Part shown: positions 26,087 to 33,294 of the stretch, piece by piece
Position numbering within the stretch: position 1 is the stretch's first letter
Layout of the letters: every line of letters starts with the position of its first letter
Assembly: GCA_024275165.1 (NCBI GenBank)
Contig: JAJRZQ010000017.1
Coordinates: 1-55,296 of the forward strand
DNA: 55,296 nucleotides
Direction: 5' to 3'
Source of the DNA: a bacterium
GTDB lineage: Bacteria; SAR324; XYD2-FULL-50-16
Translations under genes and position numbers: made by a program
Notes under the pieces: generated by a model
Database searches by the model: none
Told to the model about the DNA's origin: nothing
Seen by the model: only the letters and a program-made list of their open reading frames with translations

Positions 26087-26638
26087 ATGTATTTTGATCT
26101 GCTTCATTTAAAAAATGACCTTAGCCAAAAAGGGATTTTCTTTGAGTTCAGCGGCCCCTTGACTCAATCCCTTTTAGTTGAATTGGGGGATATCCTAAAG
26201 CTAAAAATGAAGCTTGAATCCGCCAGTACCTTAACCATCTTAAAGGTATTCGCTTTAGTGGTCGAGCAAACCCAAAACATCATCCATTACTCTGCTGAAA
26301 AACAAAACCAAAATCCGGCAATCAATCTGGATTTGAGTACCGGCATTATCGCGGTGGGTTATAAAGATCGAGAATATTTTGTGCAGGCTGGAAACCTCAT
26401 GGAAACCGATGATGTCGCTCGGCTCAAAAGCAAACTCAATTTGCTTAAAACCATGGACGCCGCGCAATTAAAGAAGTTATACAAAGAACAACGGCGTAAA
26501 GACCCGGGTGAGAAAAGTAAGGGAGGGGGGCTAGGCTTTATTGAAATAGCTCGTAAATCCAGCCGCCCGATTGAATTCGATTTTGCCCCCGTAGACGAAA
26601 AGTATTCATTTTTTTCCCTCAATGCGCACATTAGCTGA
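26087..26638 (+). CDS. siaB: SiaB-family protein kinase
   Basis: This 183-aa GHKL-type protein kinase has an N-box-like VVEQTQNIIHY around residues 62-72 and a glycine-rich GGGLGFIEIAR near residue 148, plus the LKKLYKEQ helix typical of SiaB. In Pseudomonas, SiaB phosphorylates SiaC and so controls the diguanylate cyclase SiaD. The SiaC partner gene overlaps in the neighbourhood, 8 bases downstream. No SiaA phosphatase or SiaD cyclase is in the window, so the output here is unknown. Confidence 0.88.
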   Translation: MYFDLLHLKNDLSQKGIFFEFSGPLTQSLLVELGDILKLKMKLESASTLTILKVFALVVEQTQNIIHYSAEKQNQNPAINLDLSTGIIAVGYKDREYFVQAGNLMETDDVARLKSKLNLLKTMDAAQLKKLYKEQRRKDPGEKSKGGGLGFIEIARKSSRPIEFDFAPVDEKYSFFSLNAHIS

Positions 26639-26645
26639 ATCCATC

Positions 26646-27035
26646 ATGCAAATTCTGGAGATCCCCGCAACCAAGTACACCCCCTTTGTCCGACTAGACC
26701 CGGAAACGAAGAAAATTGAAATTCGAGGGGAATCCTACCCCGAAAATACCATCGAATTTTACTCCCCCCTTTTGGCTTGGTTGCAGGAATTTTTTTCCCT
26801 TCCCGCCACAGAGACCCCCTTGGTCATTGAAATCGAGATCATCTATTTTAATTCCAGCAGTTCAAAGGTGCTGATGAACCTGTTTGATGAGTTGGAGGAA
26901 CGGGTCCAACAGGGGTTTGCGGTTCAGGTTTTTTGGATCTACGACCCAGAGAATGAATCGGCTTTGGAATATGGAGAAGAGTTCCAAGAAGATTTAGAGC
27001 ATCTCGACTTCTGCTTGACCGAAAAGTCTATATAG
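26646..27035 (+). CDS. siaC: SiaC-family regulatory phosphoprotein
   Basis: This 129-aa protein has the SiaC signatures IPATKYTPFVRLD, GESYPENTIEFY, LAWLQEFF and WIYDPENESALEYGEEF. The phosphorylation region (Thr68 in Pseudomonas) corresponds to FNSSSSK at 68-74, so a serine is the likely acceptor. ATG 26646 was chosen because an upstream start at 26622 lies inside siaB. It is the kinase's natural substrate and probably binds a diguanylate cyclase or other effector when unphosphorylated. A repeat element lies 79 bases downstream. Confidence 0.9.
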   Translation: MQILEIPATKYTPFVRLDPETKKIEIRGESYPENTIEFYSPLLAWLQEFFSLPATETPLVIEIEIIYFNSSSSKVLMNLFDELEERVQQGFAVQVFWIYDPENESALEYGEEFQEDLEHLDFCLTEKSI

Positions 27036-27113
27036 TTAAGGCTGCAAGAAAAGCACTGGGCTTAGTCAAAGGGTGGACTTCTTTCTCTTTGTGGGGCTCG
27101 GGTCTGTATATTA

Positions 27114-27332
27114 TTAAGGAAACTCTGAAAAACGCGGAGTTTCTTCGCAAGGCAGGGATGCCTTGCCAAATCAAAAAGCGCGACTTATTGATTCGCGTTG
27201 GGATTGTGGATTTCATTCCCAACCGAAAAGATCGAAAAACTCGACGCGCCCCCAGGGCCATAATCAGCCCGAAGGGCATGAGCCTACCGCTTGAACAAGC
27301 GGTAGGCAAGGAGTTTTTCAGAGGTTCCTTAA
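27114..27332 (+). repeat. TTAA-flanked MITE-like element, copy A (219 bp)
   Basis: The ends read TTAAGGAAACTCTGAAAAA and, in reverse complement, TTAAGGAACCTCTGAAAAA, giving 19-bp near-perfect terminal inverted repeats. Inside lies an 11-bp palindrome CCTACCGCTTG/CAAGCGGTAGG near the right end. Copies B (32550) and C (37061) lie in the opposite orientation and match along their whole length, at roughly 85-90 percent by eye. No transposase frame fits inside. It sits between siaC and the FKBP gene, both intact. Confidence 0.85.
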
Positions 27333-27381
27333 TAAAGCCATCTTGAGGCAGGGCCTTCCTACATTTTTATTTCAAATTATC

Positions 27382-27816
27382 ATGACTCAGGCAAAATCAG
27401 GTGGTCTGGTGCGAATTCATTATCACGGCACCTTAAATAACGGTGATATTTTCGATTCTTCTAAAGAAGGCGAACCCTTTGAGTTTGTCTTAGGTTCCAA
27501 TCAAGTGATCCCTGGGTTTGAAACCGCGGTCGCAGAAATGCGGGTGGGCGAGACAAAAGAAATCACCCTCTCCCCAGATCAGGCTTATGGAGAGCGCATG
27601 GAGCAGCTTTTGCTCCAAGTACCCAAAGAGCAACTCCCCGAACAGGCGGAGCTGGGGATGTCGTTCCAAATCCCTCTTTCCAACGGGCAGCCTCATGTTT
27701 TTCAATTAATTGAGATTAAAGAAGACTTTGCCATTTTAGATGGCAATCATCCCCTCTCTGGGCAGACTTTGAATTTTGCTTTAGAACTCATGGCCATTAA
27801 CCCCGAAGCTGGATAA
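27382..27816 (+). CDS. FKBP-type peptidyl-prolyl isomerase, SlyD-like
   Basis: This 144-aa cytosolic isomerase has the SlyD pattern: VRIHYHGTLNNGDIFDSS near the start, EFVLGSNQVIPGFE with the flap-domain boundary, MRVGETKEITLSPDQAYGER, an inserted flap (IPLSNGQPHVFQLIEI), and DGNHPLSGQTLNF near the end. It acts as a folding helper. It lacks the His/Cys-rich metal-binding tail of E. coli SlyD. ATG 27382 was chosen over a longer frame from 27343. A tiny membrane-protein gene follows after 6 bases. Confidence 0.93.
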   Translation: MTQAKSGGLVRIHYHGTLNNGDIFDSSKEGEPFEFVLGSNQVIPGFETAVAEMRVGETKEITLSPDQAYGERMEQLLLQVPKEQLPEQAELGMSFQIPLSNGQPHVFQLIEIKEDFAILDGNHPLSGQTLNFALELMAINPEAG

Positions 27817-27822
27817 AGTCAG

Positions 27823-27984
27823 GTGGAATTTGAATTTGTCGATCTTATTTTTCTCATTGCCTTTGGTTTGCTGGTAAGGAAGATTTATCAAACCGTGCGC
27901 AGCTTAAAAAAACATCCCTCGCAAAAGGGGCAACTCATGCCCTTAAAAGACGATTCCCCACCTGCTGAAGAGCCTGAAAGCTAG
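27823..27984 (+). CDS. Small single-helix membrane protein, 53 aa
   Basis: GTG 27823 with an AAGTCAGG site opens a 53-codon frame 6 bases after the FKBP stop. The protein begins MEFEFVDLIFLIAFGLLVRKIY, a single membrane helix with a positive inside end, then a basic stretch and a Pro/Glu-rich acidic tail. This is typical of small unannotated membrane proteins. No family is recognised. Close spacing suggests co-transcription with the isomerase. Confidence 0.6.
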   Translation: MEFEFVDLIFLIAFGLLVRKIYQTVRSLKKHPSQKGQLMPLKDDSPPAEEPES

Positions 27985-28070
27985 AAAATTTCTATTTTTA
28001 ATCCGGCCTCTGTATATCGTCCCTGTTTTAAAAAACTCACTGGGGTCTGGGGCTTTCAGCCCCAGGCGGC

Positions 28071-28108
28071 GGAGCATATTTAAATGCAGAGCGCCTACAT
28101 CCAGCGAG
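28071..28108 (-). repeat. Short dispersed repeat, copy 2
   Basis: Read on the minus strand it begins CTCGCTGG and contains ATTTAAATATGC, matching 5803-5841 at about 32 of 39 positions. No other copy is seen in the window. Confidence 0.5.
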
Positions 28109-28186
28109 TACTTGCGCAAGCCACCCCGCTTGGCAATTTTGCCTTCTGCAAGCTCAGCCCAAATCAGCTACCTCGAATAGGTACAA

Positions 28187-28212
28187 TAAAGGAAACTCTG
28201 AAAAATGCAAAG
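28187..28212 (+). repeat. End fragment of the TTAA-flanked repeat family
   Basis: TAAAGGAAACTCTGAAAAAT matches the left terminal inverted repeat of the full elements, and the sequence then diverges. Like the fragment at 10365 it begins TAAAGG rather than TTAAGG. Confidence 0.6.
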
Positions 28213-28250
28213 GTTCCTAAAGGCATCAGATTCATATCTGGAAATTAAAA

Positions 28251-28306
28251 AAAAACCCGGTTGAACCCGGGTTTTTTTACCCGGTGGGGCGAGCGCCCCA
28301 CCGGGT
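28251..28306 (-). terminator. Tandem hairpins ending the flagellin transcript
   Basis: Reading leftward from the flagellin stop, a 13-bp perfect palindrome (ACCCGGTGGGGCG/CGCCCCACCGGGT, 28279-28306, 2-base centre) is followed by a second hairpin (AAACCCGG/CCGGGTTT, 28253-28274) with T runs on both sides. The second can act in both directions. A double terminator suits a very highly expressed flagellin gene. Confidence 0.85.
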
Positions 28307-28368
28307 TAGATTCCCCGACCCCGTTGGCTAGAGGTCGAGCCTTTTAAGAGAATTCTTAAAAGGAGAAG

Positions 28369-29823
28369 TCATTTCTCAATCAAGCGAAACACCTTATTAG
28401 GGACCTGATTCGCTTGCGCCATCATTGCGGCGGCGGATTGGGCCATCAGGGAGTTCCTGGTGAAGTTGGCCATCTCCATCGCCACATCGGTGTCGCGAAT
28501 CGTCGACTCCGCTGCGATCATATTCTCAACGGTTGCCTGCAAGGTGGCTATGTTGGTCTCCAGAGTATTCTTCTGGACATTTCCCAAAGCGCTCCTGGCA
28601 GAGGTGACATCGTTGATCGCTTTATCAATCAACGCCAAAGCATCCTGAGACCCCTGAGCCGTCTTGACATTAATGTCTCGCAGGCTCATGAAATTGCTCC
28701 TATTGACTACACCTCTACCCAGCTGGTTGCTGGCAAGGTTTTGCAGAGCAATCTGGACTTTTTGGCCCGCGCCCCCCCCGATTTGAAAGGTCAGGGAGTT
28801 TTGCGAAACCAGCACTTTACCTACTGAGCTGGCTTCTGGCACAGCCTCTCCATTGGAAAGGCCATTAAAGCGGACAACCAAGCCATCGGTCATGGGGTTT
28901 CCCACAATCCCGCTCAAGGTTGTCCCCTTGCCTAAGGCGGCTTCACCGTTGATCATACCGACAATATCCTGACCCGTTTGGACACGGTTCAATCCATTGG
29001 CGAGTTCACTTAAAACACCTGCGGTGCTGGAAGAAACCTCAAAGTATTGATCCTTACCCTTTTCTAAGTGATTGATCCCGATGATTCCGGAATCATCGAC
29101 ATCAATATTCACCAGCAGGCCAGCCTGCTTTGCCGCAGCAGCGAAGTTCCGGACGGCGGAAGCAACGGTGTCTTCTTTTTTGGTCGTATAAGAAGCGGTT
29201 TTACCCCCTTCACTGATCAATAAGATCTCACCGTTTTTAATCAACTCGTCTGTTAAGGCAGTTGAAGCGACCATACTCGAAGCTTTCGCCTCTTGGGTGA
29301 TCGTAACCGAAAAACCTTGTTCATCCGAGCTGTGGGTCGCGGTGGTGGCGGAAACGAATTCCAAACCATCACCGATTGCCGCGCCAGATACCCCGTTGGA
29401 GCCATCCAACAACTTTTTTGACCCAAACTGGGTTGTTGTGGCAATCCGGTCGATGTAAGAGATTTTAGACGAAATGTCTTGCTGATCCGCTTCCAACATC
29501 ACCGCATCGTTGGCTCCCTCGTTGGCGGCATGGATCGCGAGCGATCGCATCTCCACCAACATGTTGTTTACTTCTCCTAGAGCGCTTTCTGAAGTTTGAA
29601 CCATGGAAACCGAGGTTTCCGAGTTCTTGATGGCCTGTTCCAAGCTTGCGACTTGGGAGCGCATCTGCTCTGAAGCGACCAACATAGCCGGGGCGTCCCC
29701 GGCTCGGTTGATCGCCAATCCGGAAGATAACTTTTCCAACGAACTATTGACTCGTTTGTCGGCTTTTATCAAATTCCGGTGAGCATTCAAACTGCTCGTG
29801 TTATGATTGATTCTAAGACTCAT
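28369..29823 (-). CDS. Flagellin (copy 1)
   Basis: This 484-aa filament subunit has the conserved N-terminal D0/D1 region (MSLRINHNTSSLNAHRNL, LSSGLAINRAGDAPA) and the C-terminal D1/D0 region (ESTIRDTDVAMEMANFTRN, ending in PNKVFRLIEK). The middle holds a Flagellin_IN-type variable domain. ATG 29823 has a GGAGG site; a longer frame is unlikely. A paralogue of almost the same length lies 360 bases upstream, and fliS and fliD further on. Export depends on the flagellar type III apparatus and the FliS chaperone. I could not define a sigma-28 or sigma-54 promoter with confidence. Confidence 0.95.
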   Translation of the reverse strand: MSLRINHNTSSLNAHRNLIKADKRVNSSLEKLSSGLAINRAGDAPAMLVASEQMRSQVASLEQAIKNSETSVSMVQTSESALGEVNNMLVEMRSLAIHAANEGANDAVMLEADQQDISSKISYIDRIATTTQFGSKKLLDGSNGVSGAAIGDGLEFVSATTATHSSDEQGFSVTITQEAKASSMVASTALTDELIKNGEILLISEGGKTASYTTKKEDTVASAVRNFAAAAKQAGLLVNIDVDDSGIIGINHLEKGKDQYFEVSSSTAGVLSELANGLNRVQTGQDIVGMINGEAALGKGTTLSGIVGNPMTDGLVVRFNGLSNGEAVPEASSVGKVLVSQNSLTFQIGGGAGQKVQIALQNLASNQLGRGVVNRSNFMSLRDINVKTAQGSQDALALIDKAINDVTSARSALGNVQKNTLETNIATLQATVENMIAAESTIRDTDVAMEMANFTRNSLMAQSAAAMMAQANQVPNKVFRLIEK

Positions 29824-30182
29824 AAATCCTCCAAAGGATTGAATGAACGGTAATAAAACCAGTAACATCAATGTAATTGGTTTTCTAAAACTGGGCTTAC
29901 CCACAAGCTCCAGCCTGGGAAACTCCTTTTCAAATCGCCATCAATGGCAGGCTATGAGCCCGAAACTTGAAAAAGCGGTTCCCCTGAACCACAAGGGTCC
30001 CCTCCTTGGATGTTGAGGTTCAGGGCAACCGCCGAACAGATCGGTTGCCCCAACAATCAATTTCCTTCCTTTGGATCGGTTGAGGTTCTTCACAAACCCC
30101 AGCCTAGGCGACAACTCAAGGGGAACCCCCCTGAGCCGCCGCTGGTTACGCCCCGCCAGGGACACAGCCAAACCCTTGGATT
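29824..30182. other. Region between the two flagellin genes
   Basis: This 359-base gap should carry the terminator of copy 2 and the promoter of copy 1. It contains an inverted repeat GGGCAACCG/CGGTTGCCC (30023-30050, 10-base centre) without a T run. No gene is seen. Confidence 0.5.
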
Positions 30183-31640
30183 TTAACCCAAAAGTTTTAA
30201 GACCGTGTTGGGAACCCCATTGGCGTGGGCCAGCATGGCTGTTGCCGATTCGCTCATGATCTTGTTGCGGGTAAAGTTCGCCATTTCGGCGGCCATATCC
30301 ACATCGCGAATGGTTGACTCGGCAGCAGTCAAGTTTTCGGATGCAATCCTTAAGTTAGAGAGATTGCCTTCGAGAGTATTCTTCTGGAAAGCGCCCAACT
30401 CGCCCCGGATCGAGGTGATGTCGTTAATCGCCTGATCCAAGAGCAACAAGGCATCCTGCGCGCTTTGGGCGTCGGTGACCTTGATATCTCTTAAACGACT
30501 GAATCCACTTTTATTCTCAATACCTTTGGCTAGGTTTAAGCTGGAGGTATTGAACAGACTGATGGAGGCAGTCTGCCCACGATTCCCCCCAACTTGAAAG
30601 TTAAGGCTGTTTTGGGTTACCGAAACCTTACCCACTTGAACCCCTTCATCGGATATGGTTCCCCCCTCAGCGGCCCTACCCCAATAGCCGATCTTCAGAC
30701 CGTCTACATTGGCAGTGCCTTTGGCTCCCGTCAGAATCTGCCCCTTACCAAAAGCCGACTCTCCATTGATACGGCCTGCGATATCGTTCCCATTTTGAAT
30801 GGTGTCGATCGAGCCCGCTTGGGTAGAGAGTACCCCGGCACTGGTACTGGAAACCTGAAACTGATAAACAGAGCCGTATTTCTGATGGGTTACGCTCATG
30901 GCGCCGCTGTCGTCAACGGCGACATTCACATTTAACCCCGCATCCTTAACCGCGCTAGACAAACGCTGAACAGCCGTCTGCACCGTATCCGACTTTTCTG
31001 TCGTATAAGTCGCGGTCTTTCCGTTTTCGATGATGGTGAAGGTTTCTCCATTCTTCACCATCGCGTCGGTTAAGGCATTGGTCCCATGGACGCTTGCTTT
31101 CGAGGCGTCTCGGGTAATGACTACATCGTAGCCTTCGCCAGAAGAGGCCTCGGTCGCCACACTAGCGTCCAAGAATTCCACGCCTTCACCGATCCCGATT
31201 CCAGAAACCCCGTTGGAACCATCCAACAGGAGCTTGTTGCCAAACTGGGTCTGGCCGGCAATCCGATCAATGGTTTGGAGAGCGTTGTCGATCTCCAATT
31301 GATCGGCTTGCAGCATGACTTCGTCATTGGCGCCGTCGTTGGCCGCATGAATCGCCAGTTGGCGCATATTGACCATCAGACGGTTTACCTCATTGAGGGC
31401 CCCTTCTGTGGTCTGCACCAAGCTGATGGCTGTTTCGGAGTTGTTGACCGCTTGGTTGAGAGACTTAACCTGGGCACGCAACTGCTCTGAAATAACCAAG
31501 GACGCAGGGCCATCGCTAGCCCTGTTGATTTGCAAGCCGGAAGAAAGCTTTTCCAAGCTGCCGCTGAGGCCTTTTTCATTGGCCAAAAGGTTACGGTGCG
31601 CCATCATCGCGCTGGTATTATGATTGATTCTCACACTCAT
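30183..31640 (-). CDS. Flagellin (copy 2)
   Basis: This 485-aa paralogue of the 28369 gene starts MSVRINHNTSAMMAHRNL and keeps LSSGLQINRASDGPASL, the variable middle domain and the C-terminal ESTIRDVDMAAEMANFTRN, ending PNTVLKLLG. ATG 31640 has an AAGGAG site. The two flagellins are alike at both ends and diverge in the middle, the exposed part of the filament. Having two suggests a composite filament or stage-dependent use. Confidence 0.95.
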   Translation of the reverse strand: MSVRINHNTSAMMAHRNLLANEKGLSGSLEKLSSGLQINRASDGPASLVISEQLRAQVKSLNQAVNNSETAISLVQTTEGALNEVNRLMVNMRQLAIHAANDGANDEVMLQADQLEIDNALQTIDRIAGQTQFGNKLLLDGSNGVSGIGIGEGVEFLDASVATEASSGEGYDVVITRDASKASVHGTNALTDAMVKNGETFTIIENGKTATYTTEKSDTVQTAVQRLSSAVKDAGLNVNVAVDDSGAMSVTHQKYGSVYQFQVSSTSAGVLSTQAGSIDTIQNGNDIAGRINGESAFGKGQILTGAKGTANVDGLKIGYWGRAAEGGTISDEGVQVGKVSVTQNSLNFQVGGNRGQTASISLFNTSSLNLAKGIENKSGFSRLRDIKVTDAQSAQDALLLLDQAINDITSIRGELGAFQKNTLEGNLSNLRIASENLTAAESTIRDVDMAAEMANFTRNKIMSESATAMLAHANGVPNTVLKLLG

Positions 31641-32121
31641 TTTGCACACTCCTTGTGAGAGGTTTAAGCTTATGATCCGTCACAAGCTAAAAACGGTATG
31701 ATTCGGCTTTTGCCAAATCCCCGTTGGGATTGGAGCTGCCGACCAGAGGCAATCCATGCCGCCGGGCCAGAGCAGCTCCCATATCCAGCCCCCCAAGAGC
31801 CAACTCGGAGTAGGATAGGGCAACTGCCTGGCGTACATACACAATCTCACAGGGAAATTTTTTCCATAGCCTCCTTTTGCTTAAAGTGAACGAAAAGCCC
31901 TTTTTAGGCATCCAGCCTCATCAGGGATGACGCCTTACGGCATCGCCCGAGCCTTCCTTGCCTCGGGCGGAAAAAGGACAGAGCGCCTGGCCTGGCTGGG
32001 CCGGTGTCTTCCTTTTTTCCCTTTTGGGCCTGGTTTTCAGGCCCTTATTTTATATTTCTTGTTCTTTAAAAATGAAGAACAAGCGGAGTATTGGCTTGAT
32101 TCCCCCTTTTTAATTTAGGGT
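31641..32121. other. Intergenic region upstream of flagellin copy 2
   Basis: These 481 bases hold the promoter region of the flagellin gene and, on the plus strand, a run of hairpins: GATGACGCC/GGCATC near 31925-31943, CGCCCGAG/CTCGGGCG near 31945-31971, and a terminator at 32026-32056. No protein frame is convincing. The hairpin series could be a short structured RNA. Confidence 0.4.
32026..32056 (+). terminator. Rightward terminator without an obvious gene
   Basis: GGGCCTG (32026-32032) pairs with CAGGCCC (32038-32044) around GTTTT, followed by TTATTTTAT. No plus-strand gene lies upstream, so it would end an unknown rightward transcript. Confidence 0.6.
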
Positions 32122-32310
32122 TTAAACCACCTTTTTATCTTTGTTTTGCTTTTCTTGAATCTGCACCAGCAAAGGCGGTTGATCTGAGAGGATCAGCAAT
32201 TTTAGCCCCGTGGAAAGGTTATTCATTGATTCTTGATCAAAACAAAGGTTTAAAATTCGGCGGCGCGCATCCGATCTGTCTTCATAAATTGCTGAGTTTT
32301 TTGCTCCCAT
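32122..32310 (-). CDS. Small hypothetical protein in the flagellar cluster
   Basis: This 62-aa frame has an AGGGGGC ribosome site ahead of ATG 32310. The product is charged and helical (ARRRILNLCFDQESMNNL) and ends in a Lys-rich tail. No family is recognised; it does not match FlaG or CsrA. Its place between fliS and flagellin genes on the same strand suggests a flagellar link, but the support is thin. Confidence 0.45.
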   Translation of the reverse strand: MGAKNSAIYEDRSDARRRILNLCFDQESMNNLSTGLKLLILSDQPPLLVQIQEKQNKDKKVV

Positions 32311-32388
32311 TTTGCCCCCTATGGCATATGATTCGCATATCTTTTAATATGACATGTTGATTCGCACACTCATGATCACTCTAAGGAT

Positions 32389-32420
32389 TTCCGAGGGGAT
32401 TCCCCACAATCCCCTCGGAA
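32389..32420. repeat. 13-bp perfect inverted repeat
   Basis: TTCCGAGGGGATT (32389-32401) and AATCCCCTCGGAA (32408-32420) pair perfectly around CCCCAC. No T run follows on either strand. It may be a transcript end stabiliser or factor-dependent terminator downstream of fliS. The rest of the 32311-32549 gap shows no gene. Confidence 0.7.
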
Positions 32421-32549
32421 CCTTCCGACCCCCCCCATTGGTTTGACGCAGGTCTCCTTGTGAAATAAGGCCCTCTGCAGAACCCATCCACTCCTCCAAT
32501 GATTTCCCTGGCCCAAGGCAAAGGGCTCCCCTTGTTTTCAGACCTTTTT

Positions 32550-32768
32550 TTAAGGACCCTCTAAAAAACTCCTGCCTACCGCTTGCTCAAGCGGTAGGTT
32601 CGTGCCCTGCGGGCTGATTATAGCCCTTTGGGGCGCGTCAAGTTTTTCCGTTTTTTCGGTTGGGAATGAAATCCACAATCCCAACGCGAATCAATAAGTA
32701 CCACTTTTTGATTTGGCAAGGTATCCCTGCCTTGCTGGGAAACTCTACATTTTTCAGAGTTTCCTTAA
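32550..32768 (-). repeat. TTAA-flanked MITE-like element, copy B (219 bp)
   Basis: This copy is in the opposite orientation to copy A. It starts TTAAGGACCCTCT and ends CAGAGTTTCCTTAA. The inner palindrome CCTACCGCTTG/CAAGCGGTAGG is perfect. TTAA lies at both borders. It sits just downstream of fliS, within a stretch without genes. Confidence 0.85.
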
Positions 32769-32814
32769 GTATTCGCTTTTCCAAGGGTTGAAGCTTGCCA
32801 ACCCTGAAAAAGAA

Positions 32815-33255
32815 TTACCCCTCTAAATTCAAACTTTTTGCCGCCGCCCGGTTTGTCGGAATGCTTTTGCCTTGGTCCTTTCTCTGTCCAACCACAACCC
32901 GCCAACCCTCGCGTACTTCTTCCAACAAGATTTCCACCTCTTCCACCTTTTTCATGTTTTTTTGCACATTGGCGTCAATCAGGCGATTATAGATAAAGGT
33001 ATAAAGCTGCCTTAAATTGGTGCCCACCTCTCCGGCCGCTGCCGCGTCCAAGGAAGCAAGCAATTCGGCGATGATGTCTTTGGCCCGCACCAAATTGTGA
33101 TGCACGGCTTCTAAATCATTTTTTTCCATTTTGCGCCGCGCGGTTTTACAAAACCGAATGGCTCCATCATAGAGCATCAGGATTAAGGTTCCCTGATCCT
33201 CGGTAGTGACCGAGGCTTGTTTATAAGCCTTGGTCGATTTGAGATACGGATTCAT
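32815..33255 (-). CDS. fliS: FliS, flagellin export chaperone
   Basis: This 146-aa helical protein binds the flagellin C-terminus in the cytosol and prevents early polymerisation. The signatures are MNPYLKSTKAYKQASV at the start, LILMLYDGAIRFCKTA, and IIAELLASLD with YTFIYNRLIDAN. It lies 39 bases downstream of fliD on the same strand, the usual order. Its C-terminal extension (QGKSIPTNRAAAKSLNLEG) is longer than usual. Confidence 0.95.
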   Translation of the reverse strand: MNPYLKSTKAYKQASVTTEDQGTLILMLYDGAIRFCKTARRKMEKNDLEAVHHNLVRAKDIIAELLASLDAAAAGEVGTNLRQLYTFIYNRLIDANVQKNMKKVEEVEILLEEVREGWRVVVGQRKDQGKSIPTNRAAAKSLNLEG

Positions 33256-33294
33256 CTCTGCTCATGGTTAAGGTTTGCCGATTAGGCTTTGCCA

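Larger units (their letters stand above)
27985..28368. other. Intergenic region with repeat remnants and terminators
   Basis: This stretch holds a GGGGCTTTCAGCCCC hairpin near 28049, the second copy of a short dispersed repeat (28071-28108), an end fragment of the TTAA element (28187-28212) and two strong hairpins that end the flagellin transcript. A minus-strand frame of 74 codons is open from 28167 to 27943 (containing KYSLDVGALHLNM), without a start codon of its own; it may be the decayed remnant of a gene. Confidence 0.5.

Noticed and set aside
27089-27346. 85-codon frame across repeat copy A, and similar frames in copies B and C
   Set aside because: The frames arise from the repeat sequence itself, are not preserved between copies and have no start signals.
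31641-31760. Sigma-28 or sigma-54 promoter before flagellin copy 2
   Set aside because: TGGCAAAAGCCG lacks the GC element at the right distance for sigma-54, and no TAAA-N15-GCCGATAA match was found.
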